Of a DNA stretch of 49,911 nt, positions 16,327-24,739 are shown piece after piece; positions within the stretch are counted from its first letter, which is position 1; every line of letters starts with the position of its first letter. Source of the DNA: an uncultured SAR116 cluster alpha proteobacterium (GTDB lineage: Bacteria > Pseudomonadota > Alphaproteobacteria > Puniceispirillales > Marisalimonadaceae); the NCBI GenBank assembly GCA_902542765.1, contig CACBVW010000008.1:1-49911 (forward strand), in the 5' to 3' direction. A program made the translations under genes and the position numbers. Under the pieces are notes generated by a model. The model searched no databases and was not told the DNA's origin. It saw only the letters and a list, made by a program, of their open reading frames with translations.

Positions 16327-17127
16327 ATGTTTTTAAATGAAACTGATTTAGAAAAATTTGATAAAGATGGTTATTTATTCTTTCCTAAACTATTTAATTC
16401 TGATGAAGCCGCATTGTTAAAAGAAGAAGCTGAAAAAGTATATTTAGAAGATAGAAAAGAAGTTTGGAAAGAAAGTACAGGAGTTGCTAGAACAGCTTTT
16501 GCTGCACACACTTATAACGAAGCTTTTAAAAGGTTAGCTGCTCATCCAAGGTTGATTAATCCAGTATCACAAATATTAGATGGTGATGTTTATATGCATC
16601 AATTCAAATTAAATGCTAAGGCCGCATTTGACGGAGCTGTTTGGCAATGGCACCAAGACTATGGAACTTGGAAAAGAGATGACGGGATGCCAGAGCCAAG
16701 AGCTATGAACATTGCCGTATTTCTTGATGATGTAACTGCAGCGAATGGACCATTACTTTTTATACCAGGAAGTCACAAAACAGGAGTAATTGACGCAGGT
16801 CACGATTTAGAAACAACAAGTTATCCACTTTGGACTTTAGATAATGAAAAAGTTTTAGAGTTGGCTGAAAGAGGTGGATGTGTAGCTCCTACAGGACCAG
16901 CCGGAAGTATGTTAATGTTTTCTTCTTTGCTTGTTCACGCTAGTCCTCCAAATATTTCTCCATTTGGGCGAAGTATTGTCTACCTTTCTTTATGTCATGT
17001 GGATAATCATATCCAAAAGTTTAATCGTGAAGAATGGATTGCACACAGAGATTTTACACCAATTACAAAACTCAATGATAATTGCCTTAACGAGCTAGTA
17101 AATATTAGTGTTAGTGCAGCCGAATAA
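16327..17127 (+). CDS. PhyH-family Fe(II)/2-oxoglutarate dioxygenase
   Basis: 266-residue phytanoyl-CoA-dioxygenase-family hydroxylase. The facial triad is visible as H109-x-D111 (WQWHQDYGTW) and H204 (LVHASPPN), with R215 (GRSIVYLS) to bind 2-oxoglutarate. The N-terminus FDKDGYLFFPKLFNSDEAALL is typical. The family hydroxylates small molecules such as ectoine, alkylphosphonates or acyl groups. It is the first gene of a rightward unit with a Cys-based phosphatase and a SAF-domain dehydrogenase, 30 bases from the former. The 135-base upstream gap, shared with the divergent nitronate monooxygenase, is very AT-rich and should hold the promoter. Substrate unknown. Confidence 0.93.
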   Translation: MFLNETDLEKFDKDGYLFFPKLFNSDEAALLKEEAEKVYLEDRKEVWKESTGVARTAFAAHTYNEAFKRLAAHPRLINPVSQILDGDVYMHQFKLNAKAAFDGAVWQWHQDYGTWKRDDGMPEPRAMNIAVFLDDVTAANGPLLFIPGSHKTGVIDAGHDLETTSYPLWTLDNEKVLELAERGGCVAPTGPAGSMLMFSSLLVHASPPNISPFGRSIVYLSLCHVDNHIQKFNREEWIAHRDFTPITKLNDNCLNELVNISVSAAE

Positions 17128-17157
17128 TTTATATTTTTTTGAAAGAGGGAAACTTTT

Positions 17158-17904
17158 TTGATTTCAATTGAGTCAGTTTCAAATTTTAGAGACGTGTCTA
17201 TTGGCTCTAGAATGAAAAAGAATTTGTTATTTAGATGTGCTAAACTTAGTACATTAAATATAAAAGATATTAAAATTTTAGAGAATTTAAACCTCTTTGC
17301 CATAATTGATTTTCGTGATCCTAAAGAAGTAAAAATGGCACCAGATAATCTATCTCCTAAACTTTTAGAAAAGTATATTAACCTTCCAATTTCAGCTAGC
17401 ACTCTTAGTAGAATGGTTTCTCAAAAGCAAATTAGTGGAGACAATATTAAATCTTATGAAGAAGTGATGGAAGAAAGTTATCGGATGTATATTAATAACC
17501 ATAAAAAAGTTTGGACAAAATTTTTTGAAATACTGCTTAGATCAAATAATCGTCCAATTATTTTTCATTGCTCAGCTGGCAAGGATAGAACTGGCATAGC
17601 CAGTTTTATGATACAGAATATTTTCAATAATCATATTGATAAGATTTTTGAAAATTATCTTATTTCAAATGATTTATTAACTATTAAAGCAGCCACAGCG
17701 GAACAAAAGACTAACTCTTCAAAACAGGACACTCAAGTTACAAAAAATATGTTGAGCACTTTAGGCAAGGTTCAGACATCTTATTTAAATGCGGCGATAG
17801 ATGAAATAGAAAAAAAATACAGTTCATTGGAAAATTATTTTATTTCTCAGCTAGGGCTTAAACATAATGACATCCAAAAAATAAAGCAAATATTTGGGAA
17901 TTAA
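17158..17904 (+). CDS. Tyrosine/dual-specificity phosphatase-like (IphP family)
   Basis: 248-residue Cys-based phosphatase. The P-loop is HCSAGKDRTG, with nucleophile C138 and R144. The N-terminal NFRDVSIGSRMKKNLLFRCAKL is characteristic of the bacterial IphP/Y-phosphatase 2 group, and DFRDPKEVKMAPD supplies upstream acidic residues. The start is TTG at 17160-17158 region, read from 17158, with GAGGGA about eight bases before it. These enzymes hydrolyse phosphotyrosine, phosphoinositides or small phosphoesters. Lying between a PhyH dioxygenase and a dehydrogenase, it may act on a small phosphorylated metabolite instead of a protein; this is inference. Confidence 0.87.
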   Translation: MISIESVSNFRDVSIGSRMKKNLLFRCAKLSTLNIKDIKILENLNLFAIIDFRDPKEVKMAPDNLSPKLLEKYINLPISASTLSRMVSQKQISGDNIKSYEEVMEESYRMYINNHKKVWTKFFEILLRSNNRPIIFHCSAGKDRTGIASFMIQNIFNNHIDKIFENYLISNDLLTIKAATAEQKTNSSKQDTQVTKNMLSTLGKVQTSYLNAAIDEIEKKYSSLENYFISQLGLKHNDIQKIKQIFGN

Positions 17905-17911
17905 TAAAAAT

Positions 17912-19228
17912 ATGTTTTTGCAAAATCTTATTTCACAAAGAATTGATAATAATAAACCTGTAAAAGTTGCTTTAATTGGAGCTGGAAAATTTGGCTCTAT
18001 GTTTTTAAGTCAAGTACCAACCACACCTGGTTTAGAAGTTGTAATAATTGCAGATCTAATTCCAGAAAGCGCTAAAAAAGCTTGTAAAAATGTTGGTTGG
18101 AAAGATGATCTTATTTCTAACACCGAATTTGTTGAATCAGGAATTAAAGCAATAACAAAATCTGAGGTAGAGGTCGTTGTTGAAGCGACTGGACATCCTT
18201 CAGCTGGAATTTTACATGCTCGAGAAGCTTTTCGATATGGTAAACATATCGTAATGGTTAATGTTGAAGCAGATGTTTTGGCTGGTGCTTCTTTATCCAA
18301 AGAAGCTAAATCAGCTGGTGTTGTTTATTCTATGGCTTATGGAGACCAGCCTGCCCTTACAGCTGAAATTGTTGACTGGGCTAGGTCTAGTGGCTTTTAT
18401 GTAACTGCTGCTGGCAAAGGTACTAAATATCTTCCTGAATATCATAAATCAACCCCAGAAACAGTTTGGAATTATTATGGATTAACAGAAAAAGATGCAA
18501 ATGAAGCTGGCATGAACCCTAAAATGTTTAACTCATTTCTTGATGGAACAAAATCTAGTCTTGAAATGGCAGCTATTGCTAACGCTTGCAACCTAAGAGT
18601 ACCCTCTAATGGATTACTTTTTCCTCCGTGTGGTATGGATGATCTAGCAGAGGTTCTTAAACCAAAAAACAATGGTGGTGTTTTAGAACATGATGGACAA
18701 GTTGAGGTAGTATCATCTCTTGATAGAGATGGTAAAGATGTATTTAAAGATTTAAGATGGGGAGTTTACGCTGTGCTTAAGGCACCTAATGATTATGCAG
18801 CCTCATGTTTTAAACAATATGGTATGAACACTGATAGTACTGGACAATTTTCTGCTATGTACAAACCATTTCATTTAATCGGTATGGAACTAAATATTTC
18901 AATCTTTAGTGCAGCTCTATTAAATCAATCTACCGGGCAAACACAAACTTTTTCAGGTGATGTAGTTGCTACCTCAAAAAGAGCACTAAAAAAAGGTGAA
19001 ATTTTAGATGGAGAGGGTGGAGCTACTGTATGGGGTAAATTGATACCAGTAAAAGATTCTCTTTCAAATGAAACTCTGCCAATAGGTCTTGCTCATGGAA
19101 TAAAACTTAATAAAGATATTAAAGAAGATCAAATTATAACTTGGAAAGATGTAGATTATTCATCTGATGATCCTACTGTTTCATTTAGAAGATCAATGGA
19201 AAAAAACTTTAGATCTTCACTGGACTAA
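17912..19228 (+). CDS. Homoserine-dehydrogenase-like NAD(P) oxidoreductase with SAF domain
   Basis: 438 residues from the ATG at 17912; an in-frame TTG at 17894 overlaps the phosphatase gene and is a weaker choice. An N-terminal Rossmann fold has VALIGAGKFGSMFLSQV near residues 17-33, then VVEATGHPSAGILHAREAF and MAYGDQPALTAEIVDWARSSGF. The C-terminal ~80 residues (DVVATSKRALKKGEILDGEGG) form a SAF domain, as in sialic-acid synthase and altronate dehydratase. The family is widespread in Alphaproteobacteria and often mislabelled as a flagellar FlgA protein; its reaction is not firmly known. Its last 20 bases overlap the convergent lactonase gene. The neighbouring sugar-acid genes suggest a polyol or sugar-acid substrate. 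Confidence 0.87.
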   Translation: MFLQNLISQRIDNNKPVKVALIGAGKFGSMFLSQVPTTPGLEVVIIADLIPESAKKACKNVGWKDDLISNTEFVESGIKAITKSEVEVVVEATGHPSAGILHAREAFRYGKHIVMVNVEADVLAGASLSKEAKSAGVVYSMAYGDQPALTAEIVDWARSSGFYVTAAGKGTKYLPEYHKSTPETVWNYYGLTEKDANEAGMNPKMFNSFLDGTKSSLEMAAIANACNLRVPSNGLLFPPCGMDDLAEVLKPKNNGGVLEHDGQVEVVSSLDRDGKDVFKDLRWGVYAVLKAPNDYAASCFKQYGMNTDSTGQFSAMYKPFHLIGMELNISIFSAALLNQSTGQTQTFSGDVVATSKRALKKGEILDGEGGATVWGKLIPVKDSLSNETLPIGLAHGIKLNKDIKEDQIITWKDVDYSSDDPTVSFRRSMEKNFRSSLD

Positions 19229-20024
19229 CTGGTCCTTTATCTAATCTCCAAACAAAACCTGATTTTCCTTCTTTAGGAAAAAAGTTTTTAACTAGAGGAT
19301 CATGTCCTGGGATTACCATATCATTACTGGTTGCCAGACTTTTAATTAAATTAAAGCCATTAAGCATGTCTTCTAAATCAACAACAATAGGAAACGGTTT
19401 ACCCATAAGAAAGTTTTCATAGAAATGTGTGGCATCTGATGCCAAACATAAATAACCATTTTCTGTTTTTACTCTTACAGACTGCAAGCCTCTAGAATGA
19501 CCTCCTACTAAATGAACAGTTACTCCACCTTTGATTGATCCAATACCATTATAAAAGATAACCCTGCCAGAATATAAATTTTTAACCATCTCACATACAT
19601 GTTCGCCTGTAAAAGGCATTTTAATAGTTTCATGACACATACAGGGACCAGTCGCGTATGCCATCTCACTTTCTTGAAGATGAAATTTTGCATTAGGAAA
19701 ATCCTTTAATCCTCCTGCATGATCATAATGAAGATGAGTTATAATCACGTCAGTAACATCACTAGCTTCAACGTTAATAGCTTTTAGAGCCTCAGATGGA
19801 GCTCTTTGTATAGGCCTATCTCTTCTTTTAGCTTCGTCGTAATCATATCCTGTGTCTACAACAATAATATCCTTATCTGATTTCAAAACCCAAATAAAAT
19901 AATCAATGGTGTGAGCTTGATTAGAATGATCGTCAAAAATGAAGCTGTCACCACGAGTTCTATCTGCTCTTTCAGCATATTTTAAAGCATAAACTTCCCA
20001 ATTTTTTTCTATTGCAGTATCCAA
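19209..20024 (-). CDS. Metallo-beta-lactamase-fold lactonase (AHL-lactonase-like)
   Basis: 271-residue dinuclear zinc hydrolase. The motif HLHYDH gives H97, H99, D101 and H102; further ligands are in GGHSRG, ASDATH and PGHDP. The start is TTG at 20024, with AAGGAA before it. Closest recognisable subgroup is the N-acyl-homoserine-lactonase family (AttM/AiiB type), which also includes lactonases for gamma-butyrolactone and sugar lactones. As the last gene behind an aldo/keto reductase, OtnI and OtnC, opening a sugar lactone seems more likely than quorum quenching. That is inferred from context. Confidence 0.88.
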   Translation of the reverse strand: MDTAIEKNWEVYALKYAERADRTRGDSFIFDDHSNQAHTIDYFIWVLKSDKDIIVVDTGYDYDEAKRRDRPIQRAPSEALKAINVEASDVTDVIITHLHYDHAGGLKDFPNAKFHLQESEMAYATGPCMCHETIKMPFTGEHVCEMVKNLYSGRVIFYNGIGSIKGGVTVHLVGGHSRGLQSVRVKTENGYLCLASDATHFYENFLMGKPFPIVVDLEDMLNGFNLIKSLATSNDMVIPGHDPLVKNFFPKEGKSGFVWRLDKGPVSPVKI

Positions 20025-20037
20025 GAGATTTCCTTAT

Positions 20038-21006
20038 TTAATCGTCACTGACTTCTTCTAATCTGTCAGTTGCAGGAGCAGGTGTAGGACTGATATTGGA
20101 TATTAATTTGTAAGTTTCATTATCTAATGAAATTTTAACTGAATCTAGGGAAGGTTTTAATTGTTTTAGATTTCTGGCACTTATTATTGGGGCAGTTACC
20201 GCATCATTCTTTAAAACCCAAGCAACTGCTAAAGAAATAGGATCATAATTTAAATCATTCGCTAAATTTTTTAGAGAATGTGCTGCTTTGTACATCCAAT
20301 CTTGTCCATATCTAATTTTATATTTTTCATTTTCATGAAGTCTTCCAGATGTATTTTTACTTGATGTAATTGATGCGTCATATTTGCCTGTAAGAAGTCC
20401 CCCTCCTAAAGGACTATAACTTATTACACCAATATCTTCTGATATTGCCATAGGAAGAATTTCTACTTCGGCTTGTCTTTTAACAATATTATACATGGGT
20501 TGCAGAATATCTACTGATGGAAAATTATATTTTTGAGCAATCAAATTTGCTTTCAAAACTTGCCAAGCAGCAAAATTAGAAACACCTAGTTGAAAAAATT
20601 TTTTTTCTTCTTTTAATTTTTTAAGTGTTTCAAATGTTTCTTCTAATGGCACATTATCATCCCAATGATGTAAGAAGAAAATATCTACGTAATCCTGATT
20701 TAGTCTTTTAAGACTTTGCTCTAGTTGTGATCTAATATTTTCTCCACTTGAACCTCCAACTGAACCTGCTTTTGTAATTAGAATAATTTTTTCACGTTCT
20801 TCTCTAATTAAATTTCCAAGAATTTTTTCAGATTTACCTCCAGTATAAACAAATGCAGTATCAAAAAAATTAATACTATTTTCTCGACATGCCTCATACA
20901 TTTCTTGGCTGTCGCGTTCATCTGCCCCGTCTCCAAACTGCATTGTTCCAAAACATAATGATGAGTTTTCTATTTCATTAGGGCCATATTGTCTGATTAT
21001 TTTCAT
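20038..21006 (-). CDS. Aldo/keto reductase
   Basis: 322-residue NADPH-dependent (beta/alpha)8 oxidoreductase. The catalytic tetrad can be read as Asp and Tyr in FFDTAFVYTGGKSE, Lys in IILITKAG and His in DIFFLHHWDD. SPLGGGLLTGKY and VAWVLKNDAVTAPIISARN mark the cofactor side. It could reduce a sugar or aldehyde, or oxidise an aldose to a lactone as L-fucose/D-threo-aldose dehydrogenases do. The adjacent lactonase (13-base gap) makes the second option attractive. It lies 21 bases downstream of the OtnI-like gene in the same leftward operon. Confidence 0.92.
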   Translation of the reverse strand: MKIIRQYGPNEIENSSLCFGTMQFGDGADERDSQEMYEACRENSINFFDTAFVYTGGKSEKILGNLIREEREKIILITKAGSVGGSSGENIRSQLEQSLKRLNQDYVDIFFLHHWDDNVPLEETFETLKKLKEEKKFFQLGVSNFAAWQVLKANLIAQKYNFPSVDILQPMYNIVKRQAEVEILPMAISEDIGVISYSPLGGGLLTGKYDASITSSKNTSGRLHENEKYKIRYGQDWMYKAAHSLKNLANDLNYDPISLAVAWVLKNDAVTAPIISARNLKQLKPSLDSVKISLDNETYKLISNISPTPAPATDRLEEVSDD

Positions 21007-21027
21007 TTAAAAATCCTTTAAAAATTT

Positions 21028-21795
21028 TTATTTAAAATTATCCATCCAAGCAATTCCTTCATCAGTCGTGGTTCTTGGCTTATATTCTGCTCCAATCAGC
21101 CCTTTGTAACCTATTTTATAAATTTCTGGAATAATGTAAGAAAAATCTAATTCACCTTTGTCTGGTTCAGATCTACCTTTTACTGAAGCTATCTGCACAT
21201 GACCAATGAAAGGTAAATTATCTGCAAATCTATTTATGACATTACCTTGATTGATTTGAACATGATAAAAATCAAACATAATTTTTATACTATCAGAACC
21301 TACAAGCTCACATATCTCCTTAGCCTGTTCCACTCTTGTTAAAAAATATCCTGGATTATCATTTAGGTTTAGAGGTTCAATGACTAAACCAATATTACTT
21401 TCTTTGACCAATTCTTTTGCAAATTTTAAATTATCAATAAAAGTCACAAGAGATTTTGTTGATAAATCTGTGACGCCTGCCATTGCATGAATGTTTTTTG
21501 ATTTAATTACTTTTGCATACTCAAATGCTTGTAATAATGCGTCTCTTGCCTCAGACACCCTTGAAGGGACAGCTAATAGACCATTATCACCTTTTTCAAT
21601 ATTACCTTTAATTGTATTAATACCCATAACAGGTAAGTTTACATCATCCAATGCTTTTTTAATTTCTCGAGAATCATATTGATAAGGATACTGAAACTCT
21701 ACTGCATCAAACCCTTTATCTTTAGCTTTATATATAGCGTCGATTTGAGACATTTCTGTCCATAAAAGACCTAAATTAGCCGAAAATTTATACAT
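21028..21795 (-). CDS. otnI: Hydroxypyruvate isomerase-like / 2-oxo-tetronate isomerase
   Basis: 255-residue TIM-barrel protein of the xylose-isomerase-like Hyi/OtnI family. It begins KFSANLGLLWTEM, a typical start for the group, and has metal-binding acidic residues in LVIEPLNLNDNPGYFL, IKIMFDFYHVQINQGN, GHVQIASVKGRSEPDKGELD and GLIGAEYKPRTTT. It lies four bases behind the OtnC-type decarboxylase, the same order as ygbL-ygbM in E. coli. Isomerisation of 2-oxo-tetronate to 3-oxo-tetronate is therefore the better prediction over hydroxypyruvate isomerase, though both activities are found in this family. Confidence 0.85.
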   Translation of the reverse strand: MYKFSANLGLLWTEMSQIDAIYKAKDKGFDAVEFQYPYQYDSREIKKALDDVNLPVMGINTIKGNIEKGDNGLLAVPSRVSEARDALLQAFEYAKVIKSKNIHAMAGVTDLSTKSLVTFIDNLKFAKELVKESNIGLVIEPLNLNDNPGYFLTRVEQAKEICELVGSDSIKIMFDFYHVQINQGNVINRFADNLPFIGHVQIASVKGRSEPDKGELDFSYIIPEIYKIGYKGLIGAEYKPRTTTDEGIAWMDNFK

Positions 21796-21799
21796 TGTC

Positions 21800-22447
21800 C
21801 TAATCCCATTCTATGTTAAATTTAGACACTATTTTATCTATTTGAGATGTTTTTAATTCTATTGCATCTGACCCTCTTAATATAAGAGCTAGTTTAGCAG
21901 TAGCTTCTAATTCTTCAACAGCATTAACCGCTGCTTCCAAATCTTTACCAGAAACAACAGGACCATGATTAGCAAGAAGAACAGCAGATCTTTTTCCAGC
22001 AAGACCTTTAATTGCATCACCCATTGCAGGATCTCCTGGCACAAAAAAAGGAAGTAATTTTACCTTTCCTAATAACATAACGGAGTAAGGTGTATATGAG
22101 GGTAAAACATTGTCTTCATTAATTCCAGGCATCATTGATAAAGCGACTGAATACGTAGAATGAAGGTGTACTACTGCGCCAGATTTCATGCCTCTTGTTT
22201 CATAAAAAGCCTGATGAAGTGACAACTCTTTAGTAGGTGTTGTAGAGCCAGTAATTTCACCAGATTTTGAAACTTTTACTATTTGCTTAGGATCCAATCT
22301 TCCAAAAGAGGATCCAGACGGAGTTACTAATATATTATTATCATCCAAACGTACTGAAATATTTCCCGTTGAACCATGTGTTAATCCTCTATCAAAGATA
22401 GAAGTTGCTAATAAACATATTTGCTCTCTTAATTTATTTTCATTCAT
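21800..22447 (-). CDS. otnC: 3-oxo-tetronate 4-phosphate decarboxylase (class II aldolase family)
   Basis: 215-residue zinc-dependent class II aldolase/adducin-fold protein. Metal ligands are the His pair in AVVHLHSTYS (about residues 95-97) and the His in LLANHGPVV (about 155). HGSTGNISVRL and PYSVMLLGKVKLLPFFVPGD fit the OtnC/YgbL subgroup better than fuculose-1-phosphate aldolase. OtnC converts 3-oxo-tetronate 4-phosphate to dihydroxyacetone phosphate and CO2. The OtnI-like gene follows directly, but the OtnK kinase that should make its substrate is not in the window. Confidence 0.87.
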   Translation of the reverse strand: MNENKLREQICLLATSIFDRGLTHGSTGNISVRLDDNNILVTPSGSSFGRLDPKQIVKVSKSGEITGSTTPTKELSLHQAFYETRGMKSGAVVHLHSTYSVALSMMPGINEDNVLPSYTPYSVMLLGKVKLLPFFVPGDPAMGDAIKGLAGKRSAVLLANHGPVVSGKDLEAAVNAVEELEATAKLALILRGSDAIELKTSQIDKIVSKFNIEWD

Positions 22448-22473
22448 TTTTTACTCAATACGTATATCTTAAT

Positions 22474-22953
22474 TTAGTAACCAAATATCTGATAAAATCC
22501 ACCGATAGGTGCACCTATAGCAATATGACTTCCAACTGCTAAAGAACAAGCCATAAGTGGTGACGGTGTCTTTGTTCCTAATAAACCTTTACCTAAAGCT
22601 GGCATAAAAAAAAACCAAGGAACAATTACACTTATCAAACCAAAAATAATGCCATTCATAAAAGATGCACTACATATTTCATATTCTAATAAAATAAAAA
22701 AAAATACTGAATACATAATTGCAACGGAATAATGAACCATCCAGCCAATTATTAATTCATTTTTAATTTGATCTTCTTCATCGATAGTAGGATTATAAAT
22801 TTTTCCTCTAAACATTACTAATAAAAACCATCTTCCAACCACACCCCAATCAGAAGGATTTATATCATATAATAATTTAAGTAGCCTCTGCCACATATCC
22901 ATTGCAAGACAAGATACAATTCCAATAATGACTATGTGAAATATTTCCATCAA
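22474..22953 (-). CDS. DUF2938 membrane protein
   Basis: 159-residue inner-membrane protein with about four hydrophobic helices. It starts HIVIIGIVSCLAMDMWQRLLKLLYDINPSDWGVVGRW, a DUF2938 hallmark, and ends IAIGAPIGGFYQIFGY. The glycine-rich last helix and a conserved MPALGKGLLGTKTP loop match the family. Function unknown. It is first in the leftward operon with otnC, otnI, an aldo/keto reductase and a lactonase, and lies opposite an SDR gene across a gap that contains a perfect 7-3-7 palindrome. Confidence 0.8.
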   Translation of the reverse strand: MMEIFHIVIIGIVSCLAMDMWQRLLKLLYDINPSDWGVVGRWFLLVMFRGKIYNPTIDEEDQIKNELIIGWMVHYSVAIMYSVFFFILLEYEICSASFMNGIIFGLISVIVPWFFFMPALGKGLLGTKTPSPLMACSLAVGSHIAIGAPIGGFYQIFGY

Positions 22954-23003
22954 ACTTCCTCTATTTTTAAAATTTTTCTAGCATTGGATAGTTGAACGAT
23001 ATA

Positions 23004-23020
23004 AAACACTATAAGTGTTT
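23004..23020. promoter_or_regulatory. Perfect 7-3-7 palindrome, candidate operator
   Basis: AAACACTATAAGTGTTT is a perfect inverted repeat (AAACACT-ATA-AGTGTTT) in the 132-base gap between the divergent DUF2938 operon and the SDR gene. It is well placed for a dimeric repressor controlling both directions. No cognate regulator is encoded in the window. Confidence 0.5.
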
Positions 23021-23085
23021 ATACGAAATATATCTATTGTTAATATATTCTTATAACTCAACCAAATCAAATACAGGGGGTGTTT

Positions 23086-23820
23086 ATGGCTAATTTTAAT
23101 GGACAAACTGCAGTTATTACTGGTGGAGCTCAAGGGATTGGACTAGCAACTGCAAAAAAATTTATTAATGATGGTTGTGAAGTTATGATTTGGGATATTG
23201 ATAAAAAGTTGGGTATGGACGCTGCAAAAGAACTTAATTGCCATTTTTTAGAAGTTGATCAAACTGATAATAAAGTTGTAGAACAAGCTACGGCTGAAAC
23301 AATTAACCAGCTAAAAAAAATTGACATATTAGTATGTAGTGCAGGTATAGCAGGTCCGACCTTTTCAACATGGGATTATCCAGTTGAAGAGTGGTCAAAA
23401 GTTTTCAACGTAAATGTTAATGGTGTGTTTTATTGCAACAAATATGTTGTTAAAACTATGCGAGAAAACGGATATGGTAGGATTATTAATATAGCATCTA
23501 TTGCCGGAAAAGAAGGCAACCCTAATGCTCCTGCTTACTCAGCATCAAAGGCTGCTGTTATTGGATTAACTAAATCTCTTGGAAAAGAAACGGCTGATCA
23601 AGATATTGCAGTTAATTGTATTACTCCTGCAACGGCAAAAACAAGAATACTTGATCAAGTATCACAAGAATTTATTGATTACATGCTGTCTAAAATACCA
23701 AGAAAAAGATTCGTAACGGTTGATGAGATTGCTTCTTTAATTACTTTCTTAGGAAGTAGGGAGAATAGTTTTACTACAGCTGGTGTTTTTGACATATCAG
23801 GAGGTAGAGCTACATATTAG
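23086..23820 (+). CDS. Short-chain dehydrogenase/reductase
   Basis: 244-residue classical SDR. The ATG at 23086 is preferred: CAGGGGG lies five bases before it, while a GTG at 23080 falls inside that site. Cofactor motif TGGAQGIG (about residues 10-17), NNAG-equivalent SAGIAG, and the catalytic Ser-Tyr-Lys set in NIASIAGKEGNPNAPAYSASKAAV are intact. The acidic residue after the second strand (WDIDKK) favours NAD(H). It resembles sugar or polyol dehydrogenases and 3-oxoacyl reductases; position beside tetronate and sugar-acid genes favours a sugar. It is alone on its strand, with a stem-loop region downstream. Confidence 0.9.
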   Translation: MANFNGQTAVITGGAQGIGLATAKKFINDGCEVMIWDIDKKLGMDAAKELNCHFLEVDQTDNKVVEQATAETINQLKKIDILVCSAGIAGPTFSTWDYPVEEWSKVFNVNVNGVFYCNKYVVKTMRENGYGRIINIASIAGKEGNPNAPAYSASKAAVIGLTKSLGKETADQDIAVNCITPATAKTRILDQVSQEFIDYMLSKIPRKRFVTVDEIASLITFLGSRENSFTTAGVFDISGGRATY

Positions 23821-24053
23821 TGGTGAGGATTTTAAGGAGATCCTCTGCACCTAATTTAAACTAATCACTAGGGAGGAATGTATTAGTTTGAGTACAATTA
23901 AACGGGGGAGTTTATTGAACTTTTAATTCTTATATGACGAATCGTTGAATAAGTCGTGATATATTTTGTTAATCAAAAAACAAAGAATATATTTGCCAAA
24001 AATTTGAGCATAAAAAATTAGCCAAATTAGTAGGTGATTAATATTTGATCATT
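23821..24053. other. Non-coding gap with two stem-loops and purine-rich runs
   Basis: The largest gene-free stretch (233 bases), between two convergent genes. GAGGAT (23825-23830) pairs with ATCCTC (23840-23845), and just beyond it AAACTAAT (23858-23865) pairs with ATTAGTTT (23882-23889). The second loop holds AGGGAGGAATG, and AACGGGGGAG follows about 20 bases later, both like ribosome-binding sites. Only a 12-codon frame from TTG 23888 could follow them. The first hairpin could terminate the SDR transcript, although its U-tract is weak. A small RNA or decayed gene is possible; I recognise no known RNA family. Confidence 0.4.
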
Positions 24054-24656
24054 TTATATCTCTGAATTTAATTCCATGAAAGCGGAAAGGACAACAACTG
24101 CAAACAAAGCCAGGCCCATTCCCCTATTTACCCAAATTTGTTTATTAACACCTAATGACCATTTCTTTAGACTTATTCCTAACCAAAGCCATAATAAATG
24201 TATTGGTATCCAAATAGAATTAACAATAATAAATTTTACAATAATTTCAGTATTGAATGATGCCAGTCCAAGAGATAAAACTACAAACAAGTGACCTTGC
24301 ACAACATAAGCTTTAGGATTAACAAATTGTAAAAAAATACCTTCATACAATCTAGGTACTTTCAAACTCTGCTTAAACCCAGTTTTGTTGTCAGACGTAG
24401 CTATTCGCCAAGATAGAAAAGATAAATAAGATAAAGAAAGAAGCAAGAAAGTAATTTCAACACCATCAATCTCAAACAAAAATTGTTTGAAGCCTAAAAC
24501 TACTAATAGTGCAACTCCATTAGTTCCAAAAAATAAACCAATGAGATACATCATACCAACTTTCCAACCAAAGCCTGCACCAACACCAGCTAATGATAAT
24601 ACACCTGGGCCAGGAGTAACCATCATTAAAAAACTAATAATTATGTATGTAATCAT
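24054..24656 (-). CDS. LysE/RhtB-family exporter
   Basis: 200-residue inner-membrane protein with about six hydrophobic segments. The N-terminal MMVTPGPGVLSLAGVGAGFGWKVG carries the family motif TPGPxxL. QFVNPKAYVVQGHLF supplies the NPK-A motif in the middle. The family exports amino acids or their analogues such as homoserine lactone. The gene stands alone between the non-coding gap and the GlcD-type oxidases and is read in the same direction as the latter. Substrate unknown. Confidence 0.88.
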   Translation of the reverse strand: MITYIIISFLMMVTPGPGVLSLAGVGAGFGWKVGMMYLIGLFFGTNGVALLVVLGFKQFLFEIDGVEITFLLLSLSYLSFLSWRIATSDNKTGFKQSLKVPRLYEGIFLQFVNPKAYVVQGHLFVVLSLGLASFNTEIIVKFIIVNSIWIPIHLLWLWLGISLKKWSLGVNKQIWVNRGMGLALFAVVVLSAFMELNSEI

Positions 24657-24739
24657 CTGAACTTGTAGAAGATTCTCTACACCTTGAACTTAATGAAAAA
24701 TAACCTGTTAACCATACTATGAATGATGTTAATGCAATA

